A DNA stretch of 64,000 nt, taken from Fimbriiglobus ruber. GTDB taxonomy: Bacteria > Planctomycetota > Planctomycetia > Gemmatales > Gemmataceae. This document shows positions 17,459 to 27,287 of the stretch, piece by piece. The position numbers and the translations under genes are program-made. The notes below the pieces were generated by a model. It worked only from the letters and a program-made list of their open reading frames with translations, had not been told where the DNA came from and made no database searches. Location of the stretch: the NCBI RefSeq assembly GCF_002197845.1, contig NZ_NIDE01000017.1, positions 1,348,712 to 1,412,711 on the forward strand. The letters run 5' to 3'. The number at the start of each line of letters is the position of its first letter. The stretch's first letter is position 1.

Positions 17459-18096
17459 AAAAGTCAAGACCGAAGCCCGAGCGGGACGCCCTGGAGCCGC
17501 AGCGGCAACGTGGCGTACTGCGAGTGGCTTCGTTGATGGAGGCGGCGGCTGCCGTGATTGCGGAACGGGGGTTTGAGTCCGCGACGATGGCGGAAATCGC
17601 CACCCGCGCCGGCGCGCAGATCGGGTCGCTTTACCGCTTCTTTCCCAACAAGGAAGTCCTGGCGGACGCTTTGATGCAGCGCCACCGCGAACTCGTCGAC
17701 GGGGCGTTTGGGAAGATTGAGAGCCGGGCGATGTCGGTGTCGGCCCACGATTTGGCCGACGCTCTCGTTGACTTGCTCGTCGAGTTGCACCCCGAATCCC
17801 GGGCCATGGTCGCCCTGCTGGACGCTCGCTCCGAGTGGTCCGCCAAGCCGGCCGAGTTCCGCAACGCCGCCATCGGCCACATCGCGCGGATCGTCATGCT
17901 CCGCGCGCCACACCTGCGGCCCGAGACAGCCCGGGACGTGGCGGTCGTCCTGCTGCACAACATGAAAACGATGAAGGCGTTGACTCTCGAACAGGGCCTC
18001 GCGACCAGCGCCGGGGCGCCGGCCGAGTTGCGCGAGATGAACCGCCTCTACCTCGCGAGCAAACTTTTAAATCCCACCCACAAGAGTAAGGGCTAA
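17449..18096 (+). CDS. TetR-family transcriptional regulator
   Basis: I start at ATG 17449; a TTG at 17443 is also in frame. The 215-residue protein has a TetR helix-turn-helix at about residues 30-75 (AAAVIAERGFESATMAEIATRAGAQIGSLYRFFPNKEVL) followed by an alpha-helical ligand domain with no cofactor motif. It diverges from the membrane protein/isochorismatase-like/AbrB-family operon, with an 80-base gap carrying two copies of TTGAG-N6-CTCAA. Repression of both directions is the simplest reading. The inducer is unknown. Confidence 0.9.
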   Translation: MPSKKSRPKPERDALEPQRQRGVLRVASLMEAAAAVIAERGFESATMAEIATRAGAQIGSLYRFFPNKEVLADALMQRHRELVDGAFGKIESRAMSVSAHDLADALVDLLVELHPESRAMVALLDARSEWSAKPAEFRNAAIGHIARIVMLRAPHLRPETARDVAVVLLHNMKTMKALTLEQGLATSAGAPAELREMNRLYLASKLLNPTHKSKG

Positions 18097-18365
18097 TAAA
18101 GCGTTCGGCTGAAAATTCGTTACTCGCCGAGCCAAACCCGCTCGGCCCACTCCGCCCCGGAAGACATCTCGGCTGTAGCCAATCCGATACTATCTGCGGG
18201 TGATCGGCTGCCCCTTCGGGCCGCGGAAATAGGCCGTGGTCGGGAATACGCGCGCCCGGGCAGTCACTCAACCCGTTCGGCGCGTTCGCGTTTGCCCGTT
18301 GACCTCGCGCCGCGGCCGGGTCACAATCGCACGTCTCCGCCTGCCCCGACACACCCGGTTTCGTC

Positions 18366-19868
18366 ATGTCTCAATTCAGTACCGACTCGTCTGTTACGCG
18401 CTACGGTCGTTGGCTCGCGCTCGGAGCCGCTCTTCTCGGGTGGATGTTCGACGGGATGGAAATGGGCTTGTTCCCTCTCGTCGCCCGGCCGGCGCTCGGG
18501 GAACTGCTCGGCCTGGCCCCGGGCGAAGGCCTGGTGTCGAAGTGGTACGGAATCGTGATGGCCGCGTTCCTGATCGGGGCGGCCACCGGCGGCGTCGTGT
18601 TCGGCTGGCTCGGCGACAAGATCGGCCGCGTCCGCGCGATGACGTTCAGCGTGTTGACGTATTCCCTGTGTAGCGGCTTGAGCGCGGCCTCGACCAACCC
18701 GGGAGAACTCGCCGCCCTGCGGTTCCTCGGGGCGCTCGGCATGGGCGGGGAGTGGGCACTCGGGGTCGCGCTGGTGATGGAAGTGTGGCCGAACGCGTCG
18801 CGGGCGTGGCTCGCCGGGTGGATCGGGGCGTTCGGGAACCTCGGCTACACGGTCTGCGGACTGATCGCCATCGGGCTGAATCGCGTCGGGGGCGAACTGC
18901 CGGGGTGGCTGACCGGCATCGGACTGCCCGAGGGGTGGGTCGCGACGCTGACCGCGCACGAGCGGTGGCGGCTCCTGATGCTTCTCGGCGCGGTACCGGC
19001 GATGTTGACCATGTTCATCCGCTTGTTCGTGCCCGAGTCCGAGAAATGGGAACGTGAAAAGGAGACCGGCGCGGCGTCCCACTGGTCGGGCCGCGATCTG
19101 GTTGGCGTGATGATCGGCGTGGCGGCGGCCGGCGGGGTGATCGTTCTTTGGGCGCGCACCGACATCGGGCGAGAACTCCAGATCCTGGGGTCGCTCGCCG
19201 GCATGGTGGTCGTGACGCTCGGCTACCTCTACCCGGCACGGCAATACCTGTCGCGCTGCGGCTTATCCGAGTCCGTCCGCCGGCAGACCCTCGGCCGCAT
19301 GGTCCTGGCGGCCGGCCTGAGCGGCGTGCCGCTTCTGGCGACGTGGTCCGGCGTGATGTGGATGTACCAGTGGGTGGGTAAGCTCCCCGGGGGGACCGAC
19401 CCGGACGCCCGCGCGGTAATCCAGATCTCGTCGTCTCTGGGGGCGATGGTGGGGTGCGTGGTCGGGGCGGTACTCGGCGGCAAGTACGGCCGCCGGCTCG
19501 TGTACGCGGCCCTGTGCGTGCTATCGATGGTGATCGTGGTCGGCTTCTATCAACTCAACACGGAGTACGGCCCGGCGTTCATCGCGTCCGCCGGCTTGAT
19601 GGGCGCGGTAACAGCGGCGTTCTACGGATGGCTCCCGCTTTACTTGCCGGAACTCTTCCCCACGGCTGTCCGGGCGACGGGGCAGGGGTTCGGGTTCAAC
19701 TTCGGCCGCATCATCGCCGCCGCCGGTAACCTCCAGATGAGCGCCCTCCTGGCCGTCTTCGACAACGACTACGCGAAGGCGTGCGCGGTCGTGCCGGCCG
19801 TGTACGGCGTCGGCCTCCTGCTCATCGCGATCGCCCCGGAAACGAAGGGAAAACCGCTGCCGGAGTGA
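18366..19868 (+). CDS. MFS transporter
   Basis: A 500-residue protein with about twelve membrane helices and MFS markers: the loop 2-3 motif GWLGDKIGRVRAM, an Arg in helix 4 (ALRFLGALGMGGEW), and the loop 8-9 counterpart GGKYGRRLV. The GMGGEW motif fits the sugar/aromatic-acid porter branch. The substrate is unknown. There is an extended periplasmic or cytoplasmic loop around residues 175-240. It is a single-gene unit, about 270 bases downstream of the TetR gene; the spacer shows no gene. Confidence 0.85.
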   Translation: MSQFSTDSSVTRYGRWLALGAALLGWMFDGMEMGLFPLVARPALGELLGLAPGEGLVSKWYGIVMAAFLIGAATGGVVFGWLGDKIGRVRAMTFSVLTYSLCSGLSAASTNPGELAALRFLGALGMGGEWALGVALVMEVWPNASRAWLAGWIGAFGNLGYTVCGLIAIGLNRVGGELPGWLTGIGLPEGWVATLTAHERWRLLMLLGAVPAMLTMFIRLFVPESEKWEREKETGAASHWSGRDLVGVMIGVAAAGGVIVLWARTDIGRELQILGSLAGMVVVTLGYLYPARQYLSRCGLSESVRRQTLGRMVLAAGLSGVPLLATWSGVMWMYQWVGKLPGGTDPDARAVIQISSSLGAMVGCVVGAVLGGKYGRRLVYAALCVLSMVIVVGFYQLNTEYGPAFIASAGLMGAVTAAFYGWLPLYLPELFPTAVRATGQGFGFNFGRIIAAAGNLQMSALLAVFDNDYAKACAVVPAVYGVGLLLIAIAPETKGKPLPE

Positions 19869-19973
19869 GTGTGCCAGATATTAATTATCCATGTCGACAG
19901 ACGATTTGCCGGCACAAATCACATGATTATATGGATATCATCATTGCTGCGGCCGAGTCGCATTTGCATTTGT

Positions 19974-19999
19974 CGGGGGTGGGGCGTACCCCACCCCCG
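19974..19999. terminator. G/C-rich hairpin after the MFS gene
   Basis: The arms GGGGGTGGGG (19975-19984) and CCCCACCCCC (19989-19998), plus one further C-G pair, form an 11-bp stem with loop CGTA, about 105 bases after the MFS stop. There is no T-tract, so it may be a small repeat instead of an intrinsic terminator. The rest of 19869-20190 contains no gene I can support. Confidence 0.4.
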
Positions 20000-20193
20000 G
20001 CCAAGAGGAGTGCCTGGCACATGCGACTGTCTCACCGGGTTCGTGTATTAGAATCAGGGGGCTCACGTCCATACCTTTCAGGGTGGTCGTGACAGGACAG
20101 GCGTTTTGCGGCATGGGTCTGCGCGTCCCATGGGGCAATCGACGTGAGGGGCGGACCATGCTGTTCCACGAACGAGTTGGTGACGATGTCGGC

Positions 20194-20260
20194 AGCCAAC
20201 AAAACTCACGCCCGACGTTACCCGAACCCAGTGACGGTAAGACGAGTGCCGCAGGGACGC
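20194..20260 (-). pseudogene. relic copy of the GH51-like gene's 3' end
   Basis: Bases 20194-20260 align with 22196-22261, the last ~40 bases of the GH51-like gene plus about 23 bases beyond its stop. Shared blocks include CCGACGTTAC, TGACGGTAA and the stop position. Roughly three quarters of the bases match, with one single-base gap that breaks the frame. The full gene body is absent here. The leucine-rich-repeat gene lies between the two copies. This looks like the remains of a tandem copy. Confidence 0.55.
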
Positions 20261-20291
20261 CCGGATGATCGGCCCGAACGGGGAGATGACA

Positions 20292-22073
20292 TTACTCAAG
20301 AGGTCCGCAGCCAACTTCGATATCGCACCAAGGCAACGATTCCCGGAGTTTCTTCACGCCCGCTTTTGTCAACTTTGTTCCACTCAGATTCAACGATCTG
20401 AGCCCCTTGAGTGTGACGAGATCATTCACGCCCGCGTCTGTAACGTTACAACTGTTCAGACTGAGCGATCGGAGCCCTTTGAGGGAGACCAACTTCATCA
20501 CGCCCGCGTCCGTCACTTGGCAGTTTTCAAAGTTCAGTGACCGGAGCCCTTCGAGAGCGACGAGATCCTTCACGCCCGCGTCCGTCACTTTCGTGTACAT
20601 CAAATCCAGGGTTTGTATCTTTTTGAGGGGAAGGAGATCCCTTACGATCGCGTCGCTCACCCCTGTAAACGCCAAGTCCAGCGTGAGAAGTTCCGTGAGA
20701 TCGGCAAACTCCTTCACTCCGGCGTCCGTTACGTTTTCGCCACGCAGCCTCAGCGAGCGAAGTTCTTTAAGGGCGGCGAGTTGCCTCACCCCGGCGGCCG
20801 TCATTTGGGGACCACTTACATTTAATGATCGTAACTGCGTGAATGTCGCGAGCTGTTTCATGCCCGCGTCCGTTATTTTTTCACTGCTGAGACTCAGTGA
20901 GCGGAGTTCCTTGAGGGCGGTCAGTTCCTTTACCCCGATGTCCGTCACTTGGGCACCGCGCATACTCAATGATCGCAGCTGCGTGAGCGTCGCGAGTTGC
21001 TTCATGCAAGCGTCCGTGAGTTGTAAGCCATCCAAGTTCAACGTGTGGAGTTCTTTGAGGGCGGCGAGTCCCATCACCCCGGCTTCCGTCACGCGCGTGC
21101 CACTCAAATCCAGCGTGCGGAGATGATTCAGGGCGACGAGTTCCTTCACGCCAGCGTCTGTTACCTTGGTGCCGCTCAGGTCCAGCGCACGGAGGCTTTT
21201 AATGGCGACGAGTTCCCTTAGGCCGGCGTCCGTTAACGGCGTTCCGCTCAAGTTCAATGACGCGAGTTGCTTTAAAGACGCGATCTCCTTGATCTCTTTA
21301 TCAGCAGCCAGGGAATGAAGCCCCCGCATCTGAAGCCCCAGCATCTTTAGCGATCGGAATTGCGCAAGATTTTTATTCGACAGATGAGTGCTAAATCCGT
21401 TGTCAATGACTTTCAACGAGTCGAGATCTTTAAGTGCAGCGAGTTCCTGAAGACCGGTTTCTGACCTCGTCGAACCGTGTAAGTCCAGGGATTGCAGTCG
21501 TTCAAGTGTGGCCAGATCCTTCAAGTTCGTGTCCGTCACTATCCCGGCGTCCCACCACAAGTTCAGCACTTCAAGTTGCTTAAGACTGGCCAGATCCCTC
21601 AGGTTCGCATCCGTCACGGACGCGGTTTTCAGGTAAAGCCATCGGAGTTGTTTGAGTCTAGGAATCTCTTTGATCTCAGCCTCAAATAGCCGCAAGAAAT
21701 CGTCATACTCTTGATACTGCCTGCATTCCTTATCCCAAAACAACCCGAACGGAACGTCCGGCGCCGGCAGTGCGGACAAGTTCAGGTTTCCGTGTACCTG
21801 GAACGCCGGCCGGTCGCCGCGTTCGATCGGCCCGTATTCGAACAGGCTCTGGCCGTAATCGTCGGTCACGATCCGGCCGTAGGTCGCCCCCGCCTTCTCC
21901 CAGGCTGCAATGATCTCTGGTGACGGCAGGCGTAGCTGGCGGCCTGGCGAGATAGATTCTGCGGCGGGAGAACGAGACGACTTCGGTTCGTCCGGACCGA
22001 AGGATATCGCCAGTTGGAGCGCGGTAATAACCGCGGTCGAGAGTCCGAGCATGAAGTCACCAAGACTGGTCAT
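20292..22073 (-). CDS. leucine-rich-repeat protein
   Basis: A 593-residue protein with an N-terminal hydrophobic segment (residues ~8-25, export signal or anchor), a ~110-residue unassigned region, then about 18 consecutive 24-residue repeats of the form VTDAGVKELVALKxLRSLxLSGTx. The 72-base periodicity is clear in the DNA. The repeats resemble the cysteine-containing/GALA-like class found in planctomycetes, which mediate protein contacts. It is followed by the relic at 20194 and preceded by the GH51-like gene, with no close neighbour on the same strand. Confidence 0.82.
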   Translation of the reverse strand: MTSLGDFMLGLSTAVITALQLAISFGPDEPKSSRSPAAESISPGRQLRLPSPEIIAAWEKAGATYGRIVTDDYGQSLFEYGPIERGDRPAFQVHGNLNLSALPAPDVPFGLFWDKECRQYQEYDDFLRLFEAEIKEIPRLKQLRWLYLKTASVTDANLRDLASLKQLEVLNLWWDAGIVTDTNLKDLATLERLQSLDLHGSTRSETGLQELAALKDLDSLKVIDNGFSTHLSNKNLAQFRSLKMLGLQMRGLHSLAADKEIKEIASLKQLASLNLSGTPLTDAGLRELVAIKSLRALDLSGTKVTDAGVKELVALNHLRTLDLSGTRVTEAGVMGLAALKELHTLNLDGLQLTDACMKQLATLTQLRSLSMRGAQVTDIGVKELTALKELRSLSLSSEKITDAGMKQLATFTQLRSLNVSGPQMTAAGVRQLAALKELRSLRLRGENVTDAGVKEFADLTELLTLDLAFTGVSDAIVRDLLPLKKIQTLDLMYTKVTDAGVKDLVALEGLRSLNFENCQVTDAGVMKLVSLKGLRSLSLNSCNVTDAGVNDLVTLKGLRSLNLSGTKLTKAGVKKLRESLPWCDIEVGCGPLE

Positions 22074-22218
22074 GAAACCGATAGCTCACTTTGCCAAGAG
22101 CCACGGTTTATCTTAACCGATTGAGATTTGACGCGAATCTTGTAACCCTCAATTCCGTCTCGAATAGGGCACGCAGCGCGTGCCCTGCACATCAGGCCAA
22201 CGAGACTCACATCCGACG

Positions 22219-24705
22219 TTACTCGAATCGAATGACGGTAAACGAATGCGGCGGGAACGTGTAGCTGGCGACGCCTTCCGCCAGGCGATGCGGCCATTCA
22301 ACCTGTCGAGGCCGAATCCTGTCGGGCGATGCGGCCGTGTTCCGCGCGTCCAGCGGGCCGGCGAGTTCCTCGACCTTCGCCGCCGGCTGGGAGGGAGTAA
22401 AGCCGTCGAACTGGATTCGCGCGGGCTTCGGCTTGGCGTCCAAATTCACCACCTGCAGGACCACCCGCTTGCCGTCTTCGCTCCGGGTGACGGTTACGCT
22501 CAGCTTTTCGTCTGCTCCCTCGACCCGGGCGTCGATGACCCGCGGCAGGTAATTCCGGGCGACCATCCGCGTCACATACCCGGGCGGTTGGAGCCACACG
22601 GCGGACGGGTTGAGGAACAAGAGCCCCTGGTTCCAGCCGTTGTCGTTCTGCCCGTCCGGTTGCAGACAGTTGGCCGCGAGGGCGACGGGCACCCGCCCGT
22701 CGCGGATCATCAGACCGATCGCGTCGGCATTGGCCAGAGCCCGCCGCTGGTCGTGGTTGTTCGAGTTGAACTCAAACACTGCAACCCGGTGTTTGGCCCC
22801 GTCGGCCAGTTTGTCGATCGCATCGACGTAGCTCCGGAACGCCTGGTACGACGGCGACCGGCCCGAGCCGTCCGTCCACATGTGAACGTCGAACCACACC
22901 TCCCGGCCGCTCCGCCGGGTCAGGTCCAGAATCTTCTTGTGTGCGGCCAGTGAGGTGACGCCGGAGTCCGCACCAGTCACCTTCATGGGGTCCGTAATCG
23001 GGCGCTCGTACTGGAAGTCGCCGACGACGGGGACGACGGCCGGGTCTTTAGTCCAGATCGCGGCCGTCAGACGCTCAAACTTCTGGAAGTAAGCCTCGTC
23101 GACCTTCTCCTCGTTGCCGAGCTGGACGTGGCGGAGCTTGTACGGGGCCGGGTGCCCGTCGGCTGCACGCCGCTTGCCCCACGGACTGTCGGGCGGGCCG
23201 TTGACGTATTCGATGAAGTCGGCCATGTCCTGCGGCGATTCGTCGATGTTGAAGTCCGGCACCGCGAGGAACCCTGCCGCCTCACACACGTCGAGAAAAT
23301 CGATGATTCCCCAGCCGTTACTCGACTGCGGATACCAGGTGCCGTGGTAGGGTTGCCGGCGATCCCGGGGGCCGATCATCTTCTTCCACCGGTACTCCGG
23401 GGCGTTGACCATGCTGCCGCCATACCGGAGAACGGTAACGCCCTGGTCGATCAACCCCTCGACCACGTCCCGCCGGACCGGCAGTCCCTTGAACCGTCCC
23501 CACGGTCCCGGTTGAAGAAACGCATGCCCCACGACGACCGACCCGGGTGACGTCAGGCGAAGCGAGAACCGGCCCGCAGTTTCCGAAGCGTCCGGGATCA
23601 GCGCGAAGTCGTACCGCTGCCATTCATTCCCAACAACCGCTAACTTTGCCCGGGCATAGGTCCGCGTGCCATCGCGACTTTCCAGACACGCGACAGCGCC
23701 GGCAGGCTTGTCCGCGCGGAGCCAGACGTATCCCTCGTAAGGCTTACCGGACGCGAAGGCCAAGCCCTGACGATTCAGGCCCTGGTTCTCGATGCCGACC
23801 TCGCCCGCCCCACCAACAAGCGTCAGCCGTTGGCTCTGTGTGCCGACGAACGGACGGTCTCGTTCGATGGCGGCCGCCAGCGTCGCGATTCCGGTGACGA
23901 CCGGCCGCCACATTCCGCTGACCGCCGGAGCCGCGCCCGGCACCGCTTCAAACGGTAGGTCGGTTCGCTTGCCGCCCACCTTGGCCCAAAGGTTCCGGTA
24001 ACGGGCCGATCGGTGCCATTGTCGAAGCCCGACGGCCCCCGCCGCGAGCGGCCGCGGGTCTTCGAACCGAACCACCCGCTCACCGTCGACCGATATCTCG
24101 ATTACGCCGCCGGTCATTTTGACCGCGAGCGTGACCCACTTGTCGACCGGGACGTTGTAAGGCGTGTCCTTGAGCAGCGCGTAATTCTGCTGGTGGCGGC
24201 CGAGGGAAACGATCTTTCGGCCGGCGTCGAGGGAAACCTCGTACCCGTCGAAGTGGTCTGCCCCCACCCCAGACCGACCCGCCCGGACGATGAGCCCGGC
24301 GTTGTGGACGCCTCCACCTGCTCCATCGGCGGCCGACAGGTAGACCTCAACTCCTGCCTCGCCGTCCGCGAACGGCGGGACGGTCGAGTCGACGAGTTTG
24401 GGCCCGTCGCCACCACCGCCGAGCATCTCGCCGTCGTTCAACTTCCAGTCGCCGCCGAACGCGGCGAAGCCCTTGGCTGGTGAGCCGACGGGTGGCTCCT
24501 GAAAGCTCTCCCCGAAGATCATCTGGCTATACAGACCGCCGTAGATCTCGTGGTTGACGTCCTCGATACAGGCTCCGGTCAGATACTTGCTGACCGGGCG
24601 GCCCTCCTGCCGCACGTCGACGCGGATTGATGCGTCCTGGGCGCCGGCCCGGCTTGAAGTGAGAACGAGGGCTACGACACAGGCGATCCCGATCAATCGT
24701 TCCAT
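22219..24705 (-). CDS. GH51-like alpha-L-arabinofuranosidase family protein
   Basis: I start at ATG 24705 (MERLIGIA), with GAGGG upstream. The 828-residue product has a signal peptide (cleavage near GAQD), an N-terminal region with YLTGACIEDVNHEIYGGLYSQ typical of GH51 enzymes, a concanavalin-like insert (residues ~90-230), carbohydrate-binding-like sheets, and a TIM-barrel core. Candidate catalytic residues are the Glu in LGNEE (about residue 530) and the Glu in FEFNSN (about 645). GH51 enzymes remove arabinofuranose from plant polysaccharides. The C-terminal beta domain ends SFTVIRFE. A relic of this 3' end lies at 20194. Confidence 0.82.
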   Translation of the reverse strand: MERLIGIACVVALVLTSSRAGAQDASIRVDVRQEGRPVSKYLTGACIEDVNHEIYGGLYSQMIFGESFQEPPVGSPAKGFAAFGGDWKLNDGEMLGGGGDGPKLVDSTVPPFADGEAGVEVYLSAADGAGGGVHNAGLIVRAGRSGVGADHFDGYEVSLDAGRKIVSLGRHQQNYALLKDTPYNVPVDKWVTLAVKMTGGVIEISVDGERVVRFEDPRPLAAGAVGLRQWHRSARYRNLWAKVGGKRTDLPFEAVPGAAPAVSGMWRPVVTGIATLAAAIERDRPFVGTQSQRLTLVGGAGEVGIENQGLNRQGLAFASGKPYEGYVWLRADKPAGAVACLESRDGTRTYARAKLAVVGNEWQRYDFALIPDASETAGRFSLRLTSPGSVVVGHAFLQPGPWGRFKGLPVRRDVVEGLIDQGVTVLRYGGSMVNAPEYRWKKMIGPRDRRQPYHGTWYPQSSNGWGIIDFLDVCEAAGFLAVPDFNIDESPQDMADFIEYVNGPPDSPWGKRRAADGHPAPYKLRHVQLGNEEKVDEAYFQKFERLTAAIWTKDPAVVPVVGDFQYERPITDPMKVTGADSGVTSLAAHKKILDLTRRSGREVWFDVHMWTDGSGRSPSYQAFRSYVDAIDKLADGAKHRVAVFEFNSNNHDQRRALANADAIGLMIRDGRVPVALAANCLQPDGQNDNGWNQGLLFLNPSAVWLQPPGYVTRMVARNYLPRVIDARVEGADEKLSVTVTRSEDGKRVVLQVVNLDAKPKPARIQFDGFTPSQPAAKVEELAGPLDARNTAASPDRIRPRQVEWPHRLAEGVASYTFPPHSFTVIRFE

Positions 24706-24943
24706 CTGCTGCCCTCGTCTCGGTGTTGCTACGAACCGGCATTCCGAGGCCAGCGTATCATTCCCCGGTCGCGTGACCAGTCGACGGAAACCATTCATTC
24801 GGGTGGTGAGGTTTGCGGCCGCGGCCCGGGTGGTTTCTCATGGGCAGAATGTGGAACGGCTCCGTTCCGCCCGCCCACACGTCCGGCCAGGTCCGGACCG
24901 GAAGACTGGGCCGTTTTCCGGACCAGCCAGCTACCGTCCGGTT

Positions 24944-25443
24944 TCAATTCCAGCGTTCGTTCGCAGCAGTCCGGGGCTCGCCCGGACCGATGAAAACGAT
25001 GAGCCCGGTTCCACTATCCGGCAGATGCCGCAGGACGTCGCCGGCCGCTGCGGCGCCGAGAATACGATTCACTCGGTCCAAAACAACAAACCGGTGCCGC
25101 TTCACGTCCAGTCCGCCGGCCTGATCGACGAGGTCGGCCGGGCCGACCACCGCGAGCGCGGCCCGAACCCCCGGGTCGTCGTCGGCCGCCGACCCGAGGG
25201 GCGGAACTGGTCCCGGAAAGTCCCCGGGATCATGTACGGCGTCTGAGCCACGAACAGGATGTCAGCCGGTATCGGCCGCACGATCCGCCCGTGGCCCTTG
25301 GCCCAGAGCCCGGCGACCGCCCGGAACGACGCCACTTGCGCCGACTCGCTCCGCCCGGCGACGGCCAGTCGTTCACCGGCCGCGACTGTTACGGACAGAC
25401 CGTTCACGAGTATCCGGTCGCGGCCGGTCCCCTTTCCGGTCAA
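24944..25443 (-). pseudogene. ABC transporter ATP-binding domain relic
   Basis: Reading leftward from 25443, one frame gives ILVNGLSVTVAAGERLAVAGRSES, with a ruined Walker A (normally GPSGCGKS), then AVAGLWAKGHGRIVRP, PADILFVAQTPYMIPGTFRDQ. A frame change near 25150 continues with VVGPADLVDQAGGLDVKRHRFVVLDRV and TGLIVFIGP. This order matches the ATPase part of SbmA/YddA-type (ABCD-like) fused exporters, with the signature motif and the Walker B Glu lost. There is no membrane domain. It is a decayed fragment. Confidence 0.65.
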
Positions 25444-25493
25444 TCCCTGGTGATCCTAGACCCCGCTCTGGGATTGGCCCGGGATGTGATTCC

Positions 25494-25740
25494 GTGCGCC
25501 GACGGTCATGCCCAAGAGCGGCCGAGTTGGAGCGAACCGTCGAAGGGATGAACGTGGCGGTGCCCGAAGAGGCGTGGGAGCCGATCGCCGGGTGGACGGC
25601 GGAGCAAATGGGGGCGTGGCTTCAGTCGATCATGCGGCAGGCCCGATTGGAACGATACGAGAAAGCGAAACGGGGGCCGAAGAAACCAAAGCCGCGACGC
25701 ACCCGGTTCGCGGCCAAAAAACACGCCGCCACCTCACGTT
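25494..25740 (+). pseudogene. probable transposase C-terminal remnant
   Basis: About 80 codons beginning near RRRSCPRAAELERTVEG and ending KPRRTRFAAKKHAATSRLI. The basic tail KRGPKKPKPRRTRFA..KH.ATSRL resembles the C-terminus of planctomycete IS4-type transposases, in my recollection. There is no catalytic domain or terminal repeat next to it, and the frame then runs into the 3' end of gcvPB on the other strand. It sits beside the ABC ATPase relic in a decayed stretch. Confidence 0.4.
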
Positions 25741-25791
25741 TGATCAGTGATGGACAAACACAAACTGTTGGAAGGGCTGCCGACACTGTCC

Positions 25792-27255
25792 CTACGCCTT
25801 CGGCGTCCACCGCAGCACCGGCTCCTTGGCCGCCTTCACCTCGTCCGGGCGACAGACGAGGTGGGTGTGCGGGGCGGTGCGGACCAGCTCGGGGTCTTCG
25901 TCCTTGATCTTCAAGAGCGTCTCCGCGAAGGCGTCGAGCGTTTCCTTGCTCTCGGTCTCGGTCGGCTCCATCATCAGGGCCTCGGACACGACCAGCGGGA
26001 AGTACATGGTCGGCGCGTGGAAACCGTAGTCGAGTAGCCGCTTGCAAATATCGAGCGCCTTCACCTTCTTCCCGCGGAGCAGCTTGCTCGCGCTGGCGAC
26101 GAACTCGTGCATGCACCGGTCGCCGTGCGGCACGTCGAACGCGTCCTTGAGCAGGGCGAGCAGGTAGTTCGCGTTCAGGACGGCGTGTTCGCTCACCTGC
26201 TTCAACCCGTCCGGGCCGAGCGTCCGGATGTAGCAGTAGCCCCGGAAGAGGATGCCGGTGTTGCCGAAGAAGCTCCGCACCCGGCCGACGGACTTGGGCC
26301 GGTCGTGGTCGAGCCGGTACTTGTCGCCCTCTTTCACCACGACGGGCGCGGGCAGGTACGGGGCGAGGAAGTCGCGGACCGCGATCGGGCCGCTGCCCGG
26401 GCCGCCGCCGCCGTGCGGGCCGGTGAACGTCTTGTGGACGTTGTAGTGTTGCATGTCCGCGCCGAAGTCGCCGGGGCGGGTGACGCCGAGGATGGCGTTC
26501 ATGTTCGCGCCGTCCAGGTAAACGAGCCCGCCGACCGAGTGCAGCAGCTCGGTGATGGCCTTGATCTGCGTCTCGAACAGGCCGAGCGTGTTCGGGTTGG
26601 TGATCATGAACACGGCCGTGTCCGGGCCGAGCTTGGCCTTCAACTCGGCGAGGTCGACCAGCCCGTTCGCGCCGCTTTTGACCGTGACCGTCTCGAATCC
26701 GGCCAGTGCGGCGGACGCGGGGTTGGTCCCGTGCGCGCTGTCGGGCACGAGGACTTTCCGCCGCTGCGTCTCGCCCTTGTCCTTGAAGTACGCGGCGGCG
26801 ACGAACAGTGCCGCGAGTTCCCCCTGGGCGCCGGCGGCCGGTTGGAGGGAGACGGCGGGCAGGCCGGAGATCTCGGCGAGGTAGCCCTGCATCTCGTAGA
26901 GCAGTTCGAGCATCCCCTGGATCGTCTCGTCGTCCTGGAGCGGGTGCAGGTCGGCGAATCCGGGCAGGGCGGCGAGCCGCTCGTGCCGCTTCGGGTTGTA
27001 CTTCATCGTGCAGCTGCCGAGCGGGTAGAAGTTCGTGTCGATCGACATGTTCCGCGCGGACAGGTTCGTGTAGTGGCGGATGAGGTCGCCTTCCCCGACT
27101 TCTGGCAGTGGCGGCGGGGCGCTCGCGGCGTGGGTGGCCGTCAGCAGGTCGGCGACGGACGCGGTCGTCGGCACGTCGCACGCCGGCAGCCGGTGCCCGC
27201 GCCGCCCGGGGCGGGAGAGTTCAAAGATGGGGGCCGTCGATTGCGTGTTGTTCAT
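25792..27255 (-). CDS. gcvPB: glycine dehydrogenase (decarboxylating) subunit 2
   Basis: A 487-residue protein with the hallmarks of the P-protein C-terminal half: SIDTNFYPLGSCTMKYNP, QPAAGAQGE, PDSAHGTNPASA, LVYLDGANMNAI and the PLP-binding Lys275 in YNVHKTFTGPHGGGGPGSGP. With subunit 1 it forms the PLP-dependent enzyme that decarboxylates glycine and passes the aminomethyl group to the H-protein lipoyl arm. It is the last gene of the minus-strand gcv cluster but is separated from gcvPA (29107-30459) by two DUF4058 genes and an inverted repeat. Confidence 0.96.
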   Translation of the reverse strand: MNNTQSTAPIFELSRPGRRGHRLPACDVPTTASVADLLTATHAASAPPPLPEVGEGDLIRHYTNLSARNMSIDTNFYPLGSCTMKYNPKRHERLAALPGFADLHPLQDDETIQGMLELLYEMQGYLAEISGLPAVSLQPAAGAQGELAALFVAAAYFKDKGETQRRKVLVPDSAHGTNPASAALAGFETVTVKSGANGLVDLAELKAKLGPDTAVFMITNPNTLGLFETQIKAITELLHSVGGLVYLDGANMNAILGVTRPGDFGADMQHYNVHKTFTGPHGGGGPGSGPIAVRDFLAPYLPAPVVVKEGDKYRLDHDRPKSVGRVRSFFGNTGILFRGYCYIRTLGPDGLKQVSEHAVLNANYLLALLKDAFDVPHGDRCMHEFVASASKLLRGKKVKALDICKRLLDYGFHAPTMYFPLVVSEALMMEPTETESKETLDAFAETLLKIKDEDPELVRTAPHTHLVCRPDEVKAAKEPVLRWTPKA

Positions 27256-27287
27256 AGTCCGAGGTTCGGGTTAAAAGCAAATGTTCC

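Noticed and set aside
20350-21700. Regular ~72-base repeats, considered as a CRISPR-like or satellite array
   Set aside because: The period is a whole number of codons and translates to 24-residue leucine-rich repeats; no identical repeats with unique spacers.
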